From a virus, in IMG/VR virus record IMGVR_UViG_3300020020_000561, positions 1 through 22,638 of that record: DNA of 22,638 bases. One strand, 5' to 3'. The position numbers and the translations under genes were made by a program. Shown piece after piece: positions 8,531 through 18,117 of the stretch. The notes below the pieces were generated by a model. It was not told the origin of the DNA. It searched no databases and worked only from the letters and a program-made list of their open reading frames with translations. Every line of letters begins with the position of its first letter. The stretch's first letter is position 1.

Positions 8531-10204
8531 CTACACGCCCCATTTGGCAAGAGTATACGCGGCGGCATTGCTGGCGTCGGTCGGCGCGTTGACTAGAGCA
8601 GCGGCATGATCTGCATACGGGATAATAAACGCCTCGCAGATGATCGCGTTCGAATAGGTTCCAGCAGTTTCACCCCCTATCGAAATGCCACCAATGATGC
8701 GTGCTATCCCAAAATCTTGCCCTGTCAGGTTGGATGCATTCAAGACAGACGAGGACGTTGATCCGTCATTTACGATGCGAGAGTGATAAACCGTATTCGT
8801 CGCAGTAGCGACACCCTGATTTATAACAACATTATTAGCAAATACGCTGTAGTTACCGCTGTTGTAACGGTTGTAGAAACTCAGAGTGCTGCTGTCCCCC
8901 GACGCGTGCGGGCGTCCAGAAAACAAGACGCCGTATGCCTCTCCAATCACCCCGGTTTGTTTCCAGACCATGACCAGCATGAAAGGCGCTGCCTTAAAGA
9001 AGTTAGCCGTTCTGAGGCTCCTGCCCGTACAATCAAGACCCGGCTTACCGTTGAGCGCGTTAGCCACATACATTGGCCCTGTCGCGAAAGGGGTCATGTT
9101 ATGTGTGGTCGGCAAGCCAAGGTCGCCTAACTGCGTCACTGTCTCAGTTGGTGCAGTCCCGGTCTTGGTAATCGAGGCCGCATTGCTGGCATCGATCCAC
9201 CAGATAGCAGGTGTCGATGCGGTAAGCGGTGTCCATCCCACAACGACATCGGCGGTTGTGAACGACCATAGTGTGGTTGAAGACAGCGCTGCGACACCAT
9301 TATTTAATGCATCTTTTACAATCCCCGCAGTCCAGACAATGTAATACTCCGTCGAGTTGGCCAGATTTGCTGTCAGATGCAGATGCAACGCATTGCCGCC
9401 GATAACTTGCAGCTGACCCGCACCGCTGCCGTTATCGGCTGGTGCATCCCAGCTGTCGACGAGCGAGTTGTCCGACGTTTTCTTCAAGGAGATTGTACCG
9501 GTGCCGAGCGTCACCGGCTCGCTGAACGTCACTATAAATGTAGCACCAATGACTAGATTGGTTGCGTTATCAGCAGGACTAAATGAGACAACCACTGGCG
9601 GATTTGACAACCAGTTGAATTTCACTCGCTGCTTCGACCCCACGGCGTCAAGCGATGGCTTCATTACAGTCGCCCAATGGGATTGACCTGCAGCTGTGCA
9701 GTGAACGCCATCAGGGTATTTACTAGTGTCATCAGCCGCCGCAAACGTGCCCCACGTTGGGTCAGCGGCCATATTAAAATAACCATCAATGGCATCGCCT
9801 ACCCACGATCCCATCTCGGGGTTCATCCATGCAATGGCAGCGTTGTAATTCGCGTAGCCTGTCCAAGCAGATCCTCTTGATGGCGGCCCAAACGCCAACA
9901 GACGCCAACCCCTGTCCCGATAAATACGGAACATGGCCTTGTAACGAACGAGCAGTGCCTCATAATCCGCAGTTGACCCCAACCCGAGATCATTCGCATA
10001 CGGCCATATGCTCATCATGTTGACACGACCGGGGAGAACCAGCGCGTTATTGGAATTAATCCGCCCCTCGTAAGTCGAAATGATAGCTCCGCTCGACGCT
10101 ACAACTGTCACGGTTGTGGGTTGATCAGGCACGTAGAGCGTCGGATAGGCCCCAACTGCGGCAGTGCTGCTTGAACCTTCCGCAATGTAATTGCGATTTG
10201 CCAT
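8531..10204 (-). CDS. tail protein: SGNH hydrolase + Ig-like + LamG-like lectin domain (copy 2)
   Basis: Residues 1-190 resemble an SGNH esterase. The nucleophile block is EGSSST (Ser12, with Ser replacing the Asp of GDS), the oxyanion Gly is near residue 39, the block III Asn is N71 in YANDLG, and the last block is DGVHCT (D165, H168). Residues 200-318 form a bacterial Ig-like domain of the SbsA/Big_5 type (SFSPADNATNLVIGATF, then WTAGIVKDALNN and LWSFTTAD). Residues 322-557 are a concanavalin/LamG-like sandwich ending KWGV. SGNH domains in phage tails are known to deacetylate surface polysaccharides, for example in coliphage G7C; that role here is inferred. The ATG at 10204 overlaps the previous stop by one base (TAATG). 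The protein is closely similar in architecture to the product of 11968-13674. Confidence 0.85.
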   Translation of the reverse strand: MANRNYIAEGSSSTAAVGAYPTLYVPDQPTTVTVVASSGAIISTYEGRINSNNALVLPGRVNMMSIWPYANDLGLGSTADYEALLVRYKAMFRIYRDRGWRLLAFGPPSRGSAWTGYANYNAAIAWMNPEMGSWVGDAIDGYFNMAADPTWGTFAAADDTSKYPDGVHCTAAGQSHWATVMKPSLDAVGSKQRVKFNWLSNPPVVVSFSPADNATNLVIGATFIVTFSEPVTLGTGTISLKKTSDNSLVDSWDAPADNGSGAGQLQVIGGNALHLHLTANLANSTEYYIVWTAGIVKDALNNGVAALSSTTLWSFTTADVVVGWTPLTASTPAIWWIDASNAASITKTGTAPTETVTQLGDLGLPTTHNMTPFATGPMYVANALNGKPGLDCTGRSLRTANFFKAAPFMLVMVWKQTGVIGEAYGVLFSGRPHASGDSSTLSFYNRYNSGNYSVFANNVVINQGVATATNTVYHSRIVNDGSTSSSVLNASNLTGQDFGIARIIGGISIGGETAGTYSNAIICEAFIIPYADHAAALVNAPTDASNAAAYTLAKWGV

Positions 10205-11967
10205 TATGCTGAACCGATTGTGATGGTCAGGGGGGCCGATAAAAGGCTGACGGTAGCGCCGCGCGTATGCGTGCAGGTGATTGGATGACTGCCTGAACTC
10301 AAAGCCGATAGACCAAGGTCGATATCGCCGAAATCTGCTTCTCCGGCAGTGATGACATGCGTATTTATAAGCGTGCCATTATCGTAAAGTTTAACAACGT
10401 CGCCAGCAAGCAGCGTACCCATGAAGTCAATATTGACCGACGGCGTAGTGTTCGTAGTGATGTTGTCGATACTGGATGACCCTAAATCCGACGCGCCGAT
10501 AAGGTCAAGGACCGGTGCAACGCCAGCCGCCGGACTACCACCTACGCCCCATTTAGCAAGAACATAGGCGTCGACGTTGGTGGCGTCGGTCGGCGCGTTG
10601 GCTACAGCGGCGGCGTGATTGGCGTAGGGAATAATGAAGGCTTCGCAGATGATTGCGTTCGGCCCGTTATTGGCAACGTCCGCATTGCCCAGTACGATAC
10701 CGGCGACGATACCGGCTGGCCCGGTAACGCCAGTCACAGTGCTTGCATTCAGTTTAGACGAAGTGGTGTTCCCATCCCAGACAACACGGGAGTGGTAAGC
10801 CGTACCCGCCACGGTAGGCACGTTCTGATTTAGATTGGGGAAGGTAGCTTCTATCGCGTAATTGGCGGAAGCGTAACGGTTCATGATCATAAATCCGTTG
10901 TTGGTGCCAGTCGCGTCACCTTGGATCAATATGGCGTAAGCCGCCGCGGGGGTAGCAATCTGCTTCCAGACAACGACAAGCATAAGCGGCTGCGCCCGCG
11001 TGAACGATGTCACCGTTCGAAGATCACTATTGGATGTGAACGAAAGACCCGGCTGACCAATAAGCGCGTCGGCCACATAGTACGGGCCGTTGCCCCCGAC
11101 GCTGGGCGTCATGTGGTGTTGTGTACCCGTGGTGAGATCGTTCAACTGTGTGACGCGTTCGTTCGGCGCGGTGCCAACCTTGGTAATGGATGCGGCATTG
11201 CTCGCGTCCACCCACCAGATCGCAGCCGTCGTCGCCAGTAGCGGCGTCCACCCCGTGGGGGCAAGGCCGGTCGTGAACGACCACGCTGTGGTCGAGGACT
11301 GTGCGGCAACATTGTTTCCCTGAACGTCCCTGATAACGGTGGTGGGCCAGACAACATAAAGTTCGGTGCTGGCAGGGAGACTGGTTGTCAGGCGTATATG
11401 CAGCGTATTGCCCCCGGTAACCTCCACCTTGCCCGCAGTGCTACCGCCAGCCGTTGCCACGTTCCAGCTGTCGACTGTGGTATTGTCAGACGTTTTCTTC
11501 AGCGAGATAGTCCCCGTGCCGAGCAGGACAGTCTCGTTGAATGTCACGACCAACTCGGCAATGCCAATAACTACGCTGGTTGCATTATCAAGCGGGCTGT
11601 AGGACGTGACTGTCGGCGGGGTCGTATCGATAAACATCGTCTGGTTGACGGTGTTTGAGTAGACAGGCGCTTCAACGCCGCGCTGCAGCTTGATACGGGC
11701 GTAATAGGTTATTCCCGGCAGGAGCGTGGTGAACCCACCGTAAGTAATCGAGCCATCTGCAATCTCGGGACCGCTGAGTGTGTCCGACTCGCTGTCATGC
11801 AAACTACCAAAGCCGCTGCTGTCATCGACCTCAAGCGTCAGAATATCGCCCACCAGCGCTTCGTAGGTCGTCAGCGTGAACACCGGATCGTAAGCAGTGA
11901 AGCCGGATGTCCACGCCAGCGTCAGCGCTCCACTGGCTGCAACAGGAAAATTCAGTGTCAAAGGCAT
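10204..11967 (-). CDS. tail protein: FnIII-like + Ig-like + LamG-like + C-terminal Ig domain
   Basis: This 587-aa protein is a domain-swapped relative of its two neighbours. Residues 13-112 form an FnIII-like domain (LTLEVDDSSGFGSLHDSE, then GITYYARIKLQRG) that closely matches residues 943-1040 of the 1377-aa protein. Residues 115-233 are the SbsA-type Ig domain (TTPPTVTSYSPLDNATSV), and 238-475 the LamG-like sandwich ending KWGV. Here the reading continues past KWGV into an extra Ig-like domain (about 478-587, VLDLIGASDLGSSSI, then VVKLYDNGTLINTHV). There is no SGNH domain. The start ATG directly follows the upstream stop, and the ribosome site would fall within the TGGGGCGTG that encodes the previous protein's WGV terminus. 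A carbohydrate-binding fibre or baseplate decoration role is likely. Confidence 0.84.
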   Translation of the reverse strand: MPLTLNFPVAASGALTLAWTSGFTAYDPVFTLTTYEALVGDILTLEVDDSSGFGSLHDSESDTLSGPEIADGSITYGGFTTLLPGITYYARIKLQRGVEAPVYSNTVNQTMFIDTTPPTVTSYSPLDNATSVVIGIAELVVTFNETVLLGTGTISLKKTSDNTTVDSWNVATAGGSTAGKVEVTGGNTLHIRLTTSLPASTELYVVWPTTVIRDVQGNNVAAQSSTTAWSFTTGLAPTGWTPLLATTAAIWWVDASNAASITKVGTAPNERVTQLNDLTTGTQHHMTPSVGGNGPYYVADALIGQPGLSFTSNSDLRTVTSFTRAQPLMLVVVWKQIATPAAAYAILIQGDATGTNNGFMIMNRYASANYAIEATFPNLNQNVPTVAGTAYHSRVVWDGNTTSSKLNASTVTGVTGPAGIVAGIVLGNADVANNGPNAIICEAFIIPYANHAAAVANAPTDATNVDAYVLAKWGVGGSPAAGVAPVLDLIGASDLGSSSIDNITTNTTPSVNIDFMGTLLAGDVVKLYDNGTLINTHVITAGEADFGDIDLGLSALSSGSHPITCTHTRGATVSLLSAPLTITIGSA

Positions 11968-13674
11968 TTACACGCCCCACTTCGCAAGCAGGTAAGCGTT
12001 GATATTGATGAGATCGTTCGGTGCGTTGGTCCCAACAGCAGCGTGATCTGTATACGGAATAACAAAGAGTTCGTGTATGGTCGCGTCGGGTCTGTTCCCC
12101 GTGTCGCCGCCTATCATTATGCCCCCGATGATCCGCCCTATGCCAAAATCCAGTCCGGTTATGTTTGAAGCGTTCAAGGTAGATGACGAGAATGTACCGT
12201 CAGAAACAAAAATGGTTTTATACGCTGTATTGACTGTTACTGCGACACCCTGATCTTGGAAGCCGGGGGGAGCGTAGACGCCATAGTTAGCGCTGTTGAA
12301 CCGGTTGAACGGGGTCAATGAACTGCCGTCACCGGTTGTCGAAGTCCCCATCACGATACCGTAAGCATCTCCTAATGTCGTACCCTGCCGCCATACACAG
12401 ACAATCATGAACGGAGCCGCTTTGAAGAAATCTGTGCTTTTCATCCAACCGCTAGTCGGACCAACTCTAAGCCCCGCCTTGCCGTTAAGTATGTTGGCAA
12501 CATAGACCGGGCCGGTCCCGCTTGCCGCCCTGTTGTGTGCGGTCGGCAAGCCAAGATCGCTTACTGCCGTCACGATCTCGTTTGGTGCAGTGCCGGTTTT
12601 GGTAATGGTAGAAGCGTTACTCGCATCGATCCAGAAAATAGCAGCCGTCGACGCCAGCAGCGGTGTCCAAGGAGGAGCGGCGACTGTCGTGAACGACCAT
12701 GCAGTTGTCGACGATTGCGCGGCCAGAGGGTTGTTGGAAGCGTCTTTGACAACGCCAGCCGTCCAGACGACATAGTATTCCGTCCCGCCAAGCAGGTTGG
12801 ATGGCAGATACATATGTAACGTATTGCCGCCTACGATCTGAAACTGACCGGCAGCGCTGCCAACATCGGTTGCCAAATCCCATACCTTGGCCGTCGAGTT
12901 GTCAGACGTTTTCTTCAGCGTCACCGCCCCCGACGCGCCGTACAAGACAGTCTCGCTGAACGTCAGGACAAGCTCGACGTTGTTAACGACATCAATTGCG
13001 TTATCGGTCGGGCTGTATGTGGTAACTGTCGGCGCTGTGGTGTCCGCCACGGCTATGCCGCCAGTGGACGCCCTGAACCGTCGCACGCCAACCGTGTTGT
13101 TCAGAAACGTGTCAAGCACCGGGACCATGACACGCGCCATGTTGGCCTGACCCTTGACGGTTGGATGGATGCCGTCGATGTTAAAATACAGCGTGTTTGC
13201 TGATGTCGAGTTCGGCCCAAGGACACTGTCAATGCCATAATCAACGACAGCGTCGATATCGATGCCAACCCGCGCCTTGATCGCGGCGGCAAACGTCGGG
13301 CGATAAGCCGCCACAACAGTATAAGCATGGGGTATCATGGTCGATGCAACGATCTTCAGCTTCTTGCCGCTGCTGATGCCGTAGGCTTTCATCGACGCGA
13401 TATACGACATGTAACTCGCCAATTCCGCCGTCTGCGTACCGGCATTGCCGAAGTTATTAGCCGGTCCCCCGATCAGCAGAATATTAAGATCCGTTGCATG
13501 CAGCGATGCCTGCGTCGTTGCGATCCGCGTATGCCAGTCGGCAATTGTCGCCCCGTTAGTGGCGGGAGATTGCATCGTGGTTGGCACTTGTGAGTAAAAC
13601 TGGACGTAGTTGGACAGAGACTGGCCGCCGACGTCGATGCTGGTGCCTTCGAATGTGATGAGACGGTTCCCCAT
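11968..13674 (-). CDS. tail protein: SGNH hydrolase + Ig-like + LamG-like lectin domain (copy 1)
   Basis: I place the start at the ATG at 13674 (MGNRLITFEGTSIDVGG), 4 nt after the upstream stop, with GGAG 9 nt ahead. A TTG at 13689 would add five residues and overlap the previous gene. SGNH blocks over residues 1-200 are EGTSID (Ser12, with Thr in place of the Asp of GDS), G41 in TNGATIAD, GGPANN (N73/N74), and DGIHPT (D167, H170), so all catalytic positions are filled. Residues 212-331 form the SbsA-type Ig domain (SPTDNAIDVVNNVELVL, then WTAGVVKDASNN). Residues 335-568 are the LamG-like sandwich ending KWGV. A probable esterase acting on O-acetylated surface glycan; the substrate is unknown. 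Paralogue of the 8531-10204 product. Confidence 0.86.
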   Translation of the reverse strand: MGNRLITFEGTSIDVGGQSLSNYVQFYSQVPTTMQSPATNGATIADWHTRIATTQASLHATDLNILLIGGPANNFGNAGTQTAELASYMSYIASMKAYGISSGKKLKIVASTMIPHAYTVVAAYRPTFAAAIKARVGIDIDAVVDYGIDSVLGPNSTSANTLYFNIDGIHPTVKGQANMARVMVPVLDTFLNNTVGVRRFRASTGGIAVADTTAPTVTTYSPTDNAIDVVNNVELVLTFSETVLYGASGAVTLKKTSDNSTAKVWDLATDVGSAAGQFQIVGGNTLHMYLPSNLLGGTEYYVVWTAGVVKDASNNPLAAQSSTTAWSFTTVAAPPWTPLLASTAAIFWIDASNASTITKTGTAPNEIVTAVSDLGLPTAHNRAASGTGPVYVANILNGKAGLRVGPTSGWMKSTDFFKAAPFMIVCVWRQGTTLGDAYGIVMGTSTTGDGSSLTPFNRFNSANYGVYAPPGFQDQGVAVTVNTAYKTIFVSDGTFSSSTLNASNITGLDFGIGRIIGGIMIGGDTGNRPDATIHELFVIPYTDHAAVGTNAPNDLININAYLLAKWGV

Positions 13675-13678
13675 GACA

Positions 13679-16600
13679 TCAGGCTCCAAACGCTGCGGCG
13701 GCGAGAATGGTAACCTTGCTATCGCCTCTGGTTAGCGTCGGCGTCGACGATCCCACCGTCGTCGATTTCGCCAGTGAGATGTCCACGTCCGCGCTGGTAA
13801 GGTTTGCTATCACAGTGGAGTAGCCACCAGACCACGTAGCAGAACTAACACTCTCCATTCCCGCGAATGCCAGTGAAAAGCCACCGGAAGGAATAGTGAG
13901 CGAAGGTGCGACTATGGGGTCCGGAGGGTTCGCATAACCAGTCACTGACGTGGCCGGTGCTGCAGAACTAATTGCGTAAGCCATAACATAAGTAAATGCC
14001 ACAACCGAGAACACGCCCGGCCCAGTCGACGACTCAACCACAAGCCTGCCCGAGCTACCGATAGGAATGGCTACGCGATAGATACCAATCTGCCTGTTGT
14101 TCGATATAACTGACTGGACCAGCATCGTCATGACCGTTCCAGCCGGACTACCGGTTGCCATGTCCTGATCTGTAACCAGCCTGAGAACAGGACTTGTCGC
14201 GTTGAGAACAGAGGCATGAGCAATAATCAGATATCTCGACGCACTCTCGGGACCGTCGAATTTGATGTTGGGGTGCTGGTCGCTAAAATAGCCCATGCCA
14301 ACACTGGTCGTATGATGCGCTGGCGCAAAAGCCCCCATCGTTGTGGGCGTTGTCGGCACGGCAACAGCGGAGATCGTCACTGTCACTACAGTCGACCACT
14401 CGGACAAATGCCCGGCGGTTTCATGCTGCGCCTGCCAGTAGCTGGTACCGTTTGCTTCCTTGATGACCGGAAAGTCCAGCGCTCCAAAAGAGACAGTCCT
14501 CGCTGTAACGTCGTGCGTGTACGTGGTCGGCGACGTCATGCCGACAACTGATGAGCGCCGCAGCCGGATGATATCTCCCGGCTTCGGGTTCTCCAGATCC
14601 ATATCGAACTGCGGGCTGAAGACGGCACTGCTCGTCGCCCACACAAGAACCGGCGCGTCGGGCGCGAGCGGGTCGATACCGCCCGTCATCAGCTTGCTGA
14701 CGGTGTTAGAATAGACCGGCGGGGCAGCGCCACGCTGCAGCTTGACGCGAGCATAATAGGTGACGCCACCGACGAGCGTCGTGAACCCGGCATAAGTGAT
14801 CGTGCCCGCCGCAACCTCAGTGCTGTCGAGTACGTTAAGCTCGCTATCATAAAGACTGGAGAAGTCACTGTTGTCGTCGACTTCGCACGTCAGGGTATCG
14901 CCGATCATCGCGGTGTAGTCCGACAGCGTAAGCACTGGATCAAGTACGGTGTCGTCGGATGTCCATGTCAGCGTCGGCGCTGGCGTAGTCACTACAGTCG
15001 TAATCCTGAAGACGTCGCTCTTGTCGCCAATCGTCAGTGTTACGTCCACTGGCGTCCCCGCCGACGGGGACGATGTGCCGCGAACCTTGATACTGGCACC
15101 ATTGAATGTGGTCGTCGGGAACGAAGCCCACGGCAGGGTACCGACCTGATACTCGCCACCCGTGATCGTCATGAGGGTAGCAACGTTGATGCCCGAAACG
15201 GTGATGGCGTTACTCTCTACTACAGTCGAAAGAGGAACACCGCTGGCGTCCGTAAACGTAAACTGGTCCGGCGACGTATCCCCGGCCATTGTAGTAATCG
15301 TCCAAGTATCGCTAACCCCGCCAACCGTCAGTTGGAAAATGGAGTCGGACAAGGCAAATGTTGACGACATACCGTTTATCTTGACGGTGGTCCCGTTAAC
15401 CACGGTCGTCGTTGCGGAAGACCAACCACCAGTACCATTAAGCTGATACTGGGTATTCGTCGAGACTGTCAGGGTCGCGGGGGCATTGATCCCGGTAATC
15501 GTAATGGAGTTGCTCTCAAGAACCACCCCCATCGGCGCGTTTGTAACATCGATAAACGTAAACGGGTCAGGCGTCGTATCCACACCGAACGTAGTGATTT
15601 CGAAGGTGCTGCTGACCCCGCCAATATTCAGGGTCACCCCGGTCACGGTGGATTGTGTATTGGCAGACATGCCACGCACCTTGAAGGTGGTGCCGTTAAG
15701 CGCAGTGTTTGCGACGGTCAGCCAAGGCCCAGTACCGTTCTTCTGGTACTCGCCGCCTGCAACGGTCACACCCGTAGGCGCGGCAATGCCAGTCACCGTG
15801 ATCGTGTTACTTTCGATTACAGTATTAAGCGCCACACTCCCCACAGGGGCAAACGCAAAATCATCCGGCGTCGTATCTTCGGCTGCGTCGGTAACGTTGA
15901 CTGTAATGGTCTGCGAGTCGGTGCTGGTGCCGTCCGACGCCTGCACGATGACGATGTATTGATTGCTTGGCGGGACGGCAGCGCTGGCGGGGTTTTCGTA
16001 GTCAGGCGCGCTCACGAATGCCAACGCACCCGTGCTGGAGTTAATGGTGAACTTCGTAGCGTCCGCACCACCCGTTATCGAGTAGGTGATAACTGCGCCC
16101 GCGTCTGCGTCCGCAGCTGCCACGGCGGTGACTATAGTGCTGTTCTCGGGAACGGTTATGGTCGCCGTCGCCCCGCCGCCATTAGAGGAGATAACCGGCG
16201 CGAACTCGTTGACGTTGGTGACTATGGCCGTAAAGGTCTGGCTGACGGCATTGAGGGCAGCGTCTGTCGCAGTTATTTGAACGATGTACTGGTTGTCGCC
16301 GTTGGCATCGCCGAACGCCTCGTAGTTCTTGGCGGGCATTGTCAGGAACACCAGCGGCGGCGTCCCGGTTAACGTGAAGTGCAATGCGTCCGCACCGCCC
16401 GTGATGGCCCACGTTACATTCTCGCTGGCAGTCAGCGCATGCGTGAGGGGATCGTTTTCGGCGAGGGCTTTCGAACTTGCCGACGTGATGATCGGCGGCG
16501 TCGTGTCCACACTGTCAGCTATATCCGTTACAGTAACGGTAATAGTCTGCGTGTCGGTATTGGAGCCGTCACTGGCCTGCACGATGACGATGTACTGGTT

Positions 16601-17812
16601 GTTGGAGTCGGCATCGGTGGGGACTTCAAAATCAGGTGCCGCCTTGAACGTCAGCACGCCCGTGGTGGGGTTGATGTCAAATCTGGGACCGTCAGCACCA
16701 CCGGTTATCGAATAGGTAACAGCATCGTTGTCGGCATCGGTTGCCGCAACGGTCGTCACCGCAATCGTGTTCTCCACAACGGAGATATCAACGGTGGGGG
16801 TACCACCGTTCGATGTGATAACCGGCGCGAACTCGTTAACGGCAGCGACCGTAACTGTAATGGTTTGGTTGGTGGTGAGGCCCGCAGTATCCGTTGCAGT
16901 GATCTCAACGATGTACTGGTTGTTAAAGTCTGCATCGGCGGGCGACTCGAAATTCTTCGGGGAGAGCAACAATACCGAAGAAGCTACGCCACCAATCGTA
17001 AAGAGTCCCGCATCCGCACCGCCCGTTATCGTCCACGTCACAGTCTCGTCGGCGGTCAGCTGATGCGCAAGCTGCGAGTTTTCGAAAAGGGGAAGGTTCG
17101 ACGCTGAAGTGATAGTAGGCGGAATGAGATCGACGGGGTCGTATATATCCGTCACCGACACAGTGAACGTCTGCGTGTCCACAAACTTCCCGTCGCTGGC
17201 TACTACAGTAACGACGTAGACATTGGAATTTGTCGCGCTTAGGGGGCGCTCGTAATCGGGCGGCGCTGCGAACCGCAGCTCGCCCATGGAATTTATAGCG
17301 AACTTCGAAGCATCTGGTCCGGTTACTTCGTAGGTAACTACCGAGCCGATATCGGCATCCGTTGCTGCAACGACAGTGACCGCAGTGGTGTTCTCGACAA
17401 TGGACAGCGATACGTTAGCTGCACCGCCATGTGACACGAAGACAGGCGGGTACTCGTTGATGTCAACCACATCAATTGTAAACGTCACGTTGGGAAGTTG
17501 CGGTGAGACGCCAATCACCGACACGGTAAAGTTAAAGAAGGGCGTTGTTTCAAAGTCTGTATTGACCAACCCGGCAAGCACGGTCGCGTTGTTGGCACCG
17601 CCCAGCGCTATGCGCCCCGCAGCGTCGTCGATCAGCGAGTAGACCGGGATACCGATGGTGCCGGTGCAAGTGAGCGTTCCAATGACCGCTCCCGGAACGC
17701 TGTTCTCTGGCAGACCACTGGTGGTCAGCACCACGTCAAGGCCGCTGCCGTGGGCCGCGCGCAGCGCGTAACTGGTGATGCGCGTACTGGGGACCGAAAA
17801 TCCATAGGCCAT
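13679..17812 (-). CDS. 1377-aa cadherin-repeat tail/adhesin protein
   Basis: First gene of the leftward tail block. Residues 28-643 hold six cadherin-like repeats (about 28-120, 121-225, 231-326, 328-432, 439-536, 538-643). From the second on they alternate between a type with VENT and TDAD acidic calcium-type motifs (FAPVITSNGG start) and a type beginning PPIITSAS. Three tandem repeats of about 98 aa begin DTTPD or DTSPD at 647, 745 and 845 (VVESNTITVTGI motif). FnIII-like domains follow at 943-1040 and about 1050-1150, then a beta-rich C-terminal domain to 1377. There is no signal peptide. Multi-domain beta proteins like this usually form long tail fibres or host-binding stalks, with rigidity from bound calcium; that is inference. 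The ribosome site before the ATG at 17812 is weak. Repetition in the DNA explains the long antisense frames here. Confidence 0.85.
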   Translation of the reverse strand: MAYGFSVPSTRITSYALRAAHGSGLDVVLTTSGLPENSVPGAVIGTLTCTGTIGIPVYSLIDDAAGRIALGGANNATVLAGLVNTDFETTPFFNFTVSVIGVSPQLPNVTFTIDVVDINEYPPVFVSHGGAANVSLSIVENTTAVTVVAATDADIGSVVTYEVTGPDASKFAINSMGELRFAAPPDYERPLSATNSNVYVVTVVASDGKFVDTQTFTVSVTDIYDPVDLIPPTITSASNLPLFENSQLAHQLTADETVTWTITGGADAGLFTIGGVASSVLLLSPKNFESPADADFNNQYIVEITATDTAGLTTNQTITVTVAAVNEFAPVITSNGGTPTVDISVVENTIAVTTVAATDADNDAVTYSITGGADGPRFDINPTTGVLTFKAAPDFEVPTDADSNNQYIVIVQASDGSNTDTQTITVTVTDIADSVDTTPPIITSASSKALAENDPLTHALTASENVTWAITGGADALHFTLTGTPPLVFLTMPAKNYEAFGDANGDNQYIVQITATDAALNAVSQTFTAIVTNVNEFAPVISSNGGGATATITVPENSTIVTAVAAADADAGAVITYSITGGADATKFTINSSTGALAFVSAPDYENPASAAVPPSNQYIVIVQASDGTSTDSQTITVNVTDAAEDTTPDDFAFAPVGSVALNTVIESNTITVTGIAAPTGVTVAGGEYQKNGTGPWLTVANTALNGTTFKVRGMSANTQSTVTGVTLNIGGVSSTFEITTFGVDTTPDPFTFIDVTNAPMGVVLESNSITITGINAPATLTVSTNTQYQLNGTGGWSSATTTVVNGTTVKINGMSSTFALSDSIFQLTVGGVSDTWTITTMAGDTSPDQFTFTDASGVPLSTVVESNAITVSGINVATLMTITGGEYQVGTLPWASFPTTTFNGASIKVRGTSSPSAGTPVDVTLTIGDKSDVFRITTVVTTPAPTLTWTSDDTVLDPVLTLSDYTAMIGDTLTCEVDDNSDFSSLYDSELNVLDSTEVAAGTITYAGFTTLVGGVTYYARVKLQRGAAPPVYSNTVSKLMTGGIDPLAPDAPVLVWATSSAVFSPQFDMDLENPKPGDIIRLRRSSVVGMTSPTTYTHDVTARTVSFGALDFPVIKEANGTSYWQAQHETAGHLSEWSTVVTVTISAVAVPTTPTTMGAFAPAHHTTSVGMGYFSDQHPNIKFDGPESASRYLIIAHASVLNATSPVLRLVTDQDMATGSPAGTVMTMLVQSVISNNRQIGIYRVAIPIGSSGRLVVESSTGPGVFSVVAFTYVMAYAISSAAPATSVTGYANPPDPIVAPSLTIPSGGFSLAFAGMESVSSATWSGGYSTVIANLTSADVDISLAKSTTVGSSTPTLTRGDSKVTILAAAAFGA

Positions 17813-17960
17813 TGGGTGACGCTCGCTGTGGGTTGGCAGAGCGTACGTGGCCCGAGGGGCAGTAGCAACATGTACTGTGGGGGCGCTAGATGTTGTTGGA
17901 GTAACTTTCGAGTAACCTTGGGTTTTTTCGCTTCTATATTTTTAAGGTACCCAATCAAAA

Positions 17961-18004
17961 GCCGGGTGGGTGGGGCCGCCCCCCTGTCCAGTCCACCCCC
18001 CGGC
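17961..18004 (-). terminator. GC-rich hairpin with T-run, candidate leftward terminator
   Basis: GCCGGGTGGGTGG (17961-17973) pairs with CCACCCCCCGGC (17993-18004), 12 pairs with a single bulged T. On the minus strand the stem is followed at once by TTTTGATT, the layout of an intrinsic terminator. It would stop leftward transcription coming from the hairpin-rich region before it enters the tail genes. The loop is G/C-rich, and the G-runs on the minus strand could form other structures. No T-run follows on the plus strand. Confidence 0.42.
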
Positions 18005-18100
18005 TGGCCCCCCTCCCCCGTTGCTAGGTTGTACCGACTGAGGGATGCAACTTCCCCCGGTGCTGAGTTGAGACGGCTAGCAAAGCCGTCGGGCAAGAAG

Positions 18101-18117
18101 GTTACCCGGTGGGTAAC
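18101..18117. repeat. dyad repeat copy 2
   Basis: GTTACCCGGTGGGTAAC, perfect 7-bp arms, in the gene-free hairpin region, 11 nt after the GACGGCT hairpin. Confidence 0.65.

Noticed and set aside
16525-16539. CCGTTACAGTAACGG perfect palindrome
   Set aside because: Different spacing from the dyad family and explained by alternating Val/Thr codons at the end of a cadherin repeat.
15653-17107. Long rightward open frames (239 and 242 aa) opposite the cadherin gene
   Set aside because: They are antisense shadows of repetitive GC-rich coding sequence, Arg-rich, with no ribosome sites.
17322-17338. GTTACTTCGTAGGTAAC, a perfect match to the dyad family, inside the cadherin gene
   Set aside because: It encodes (antisense) the VTYEVT cadherin motif. 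The equivalent codons in sister repeats give similar but diverged versions (around 16070 and 16700), so the protein repeat explains it.
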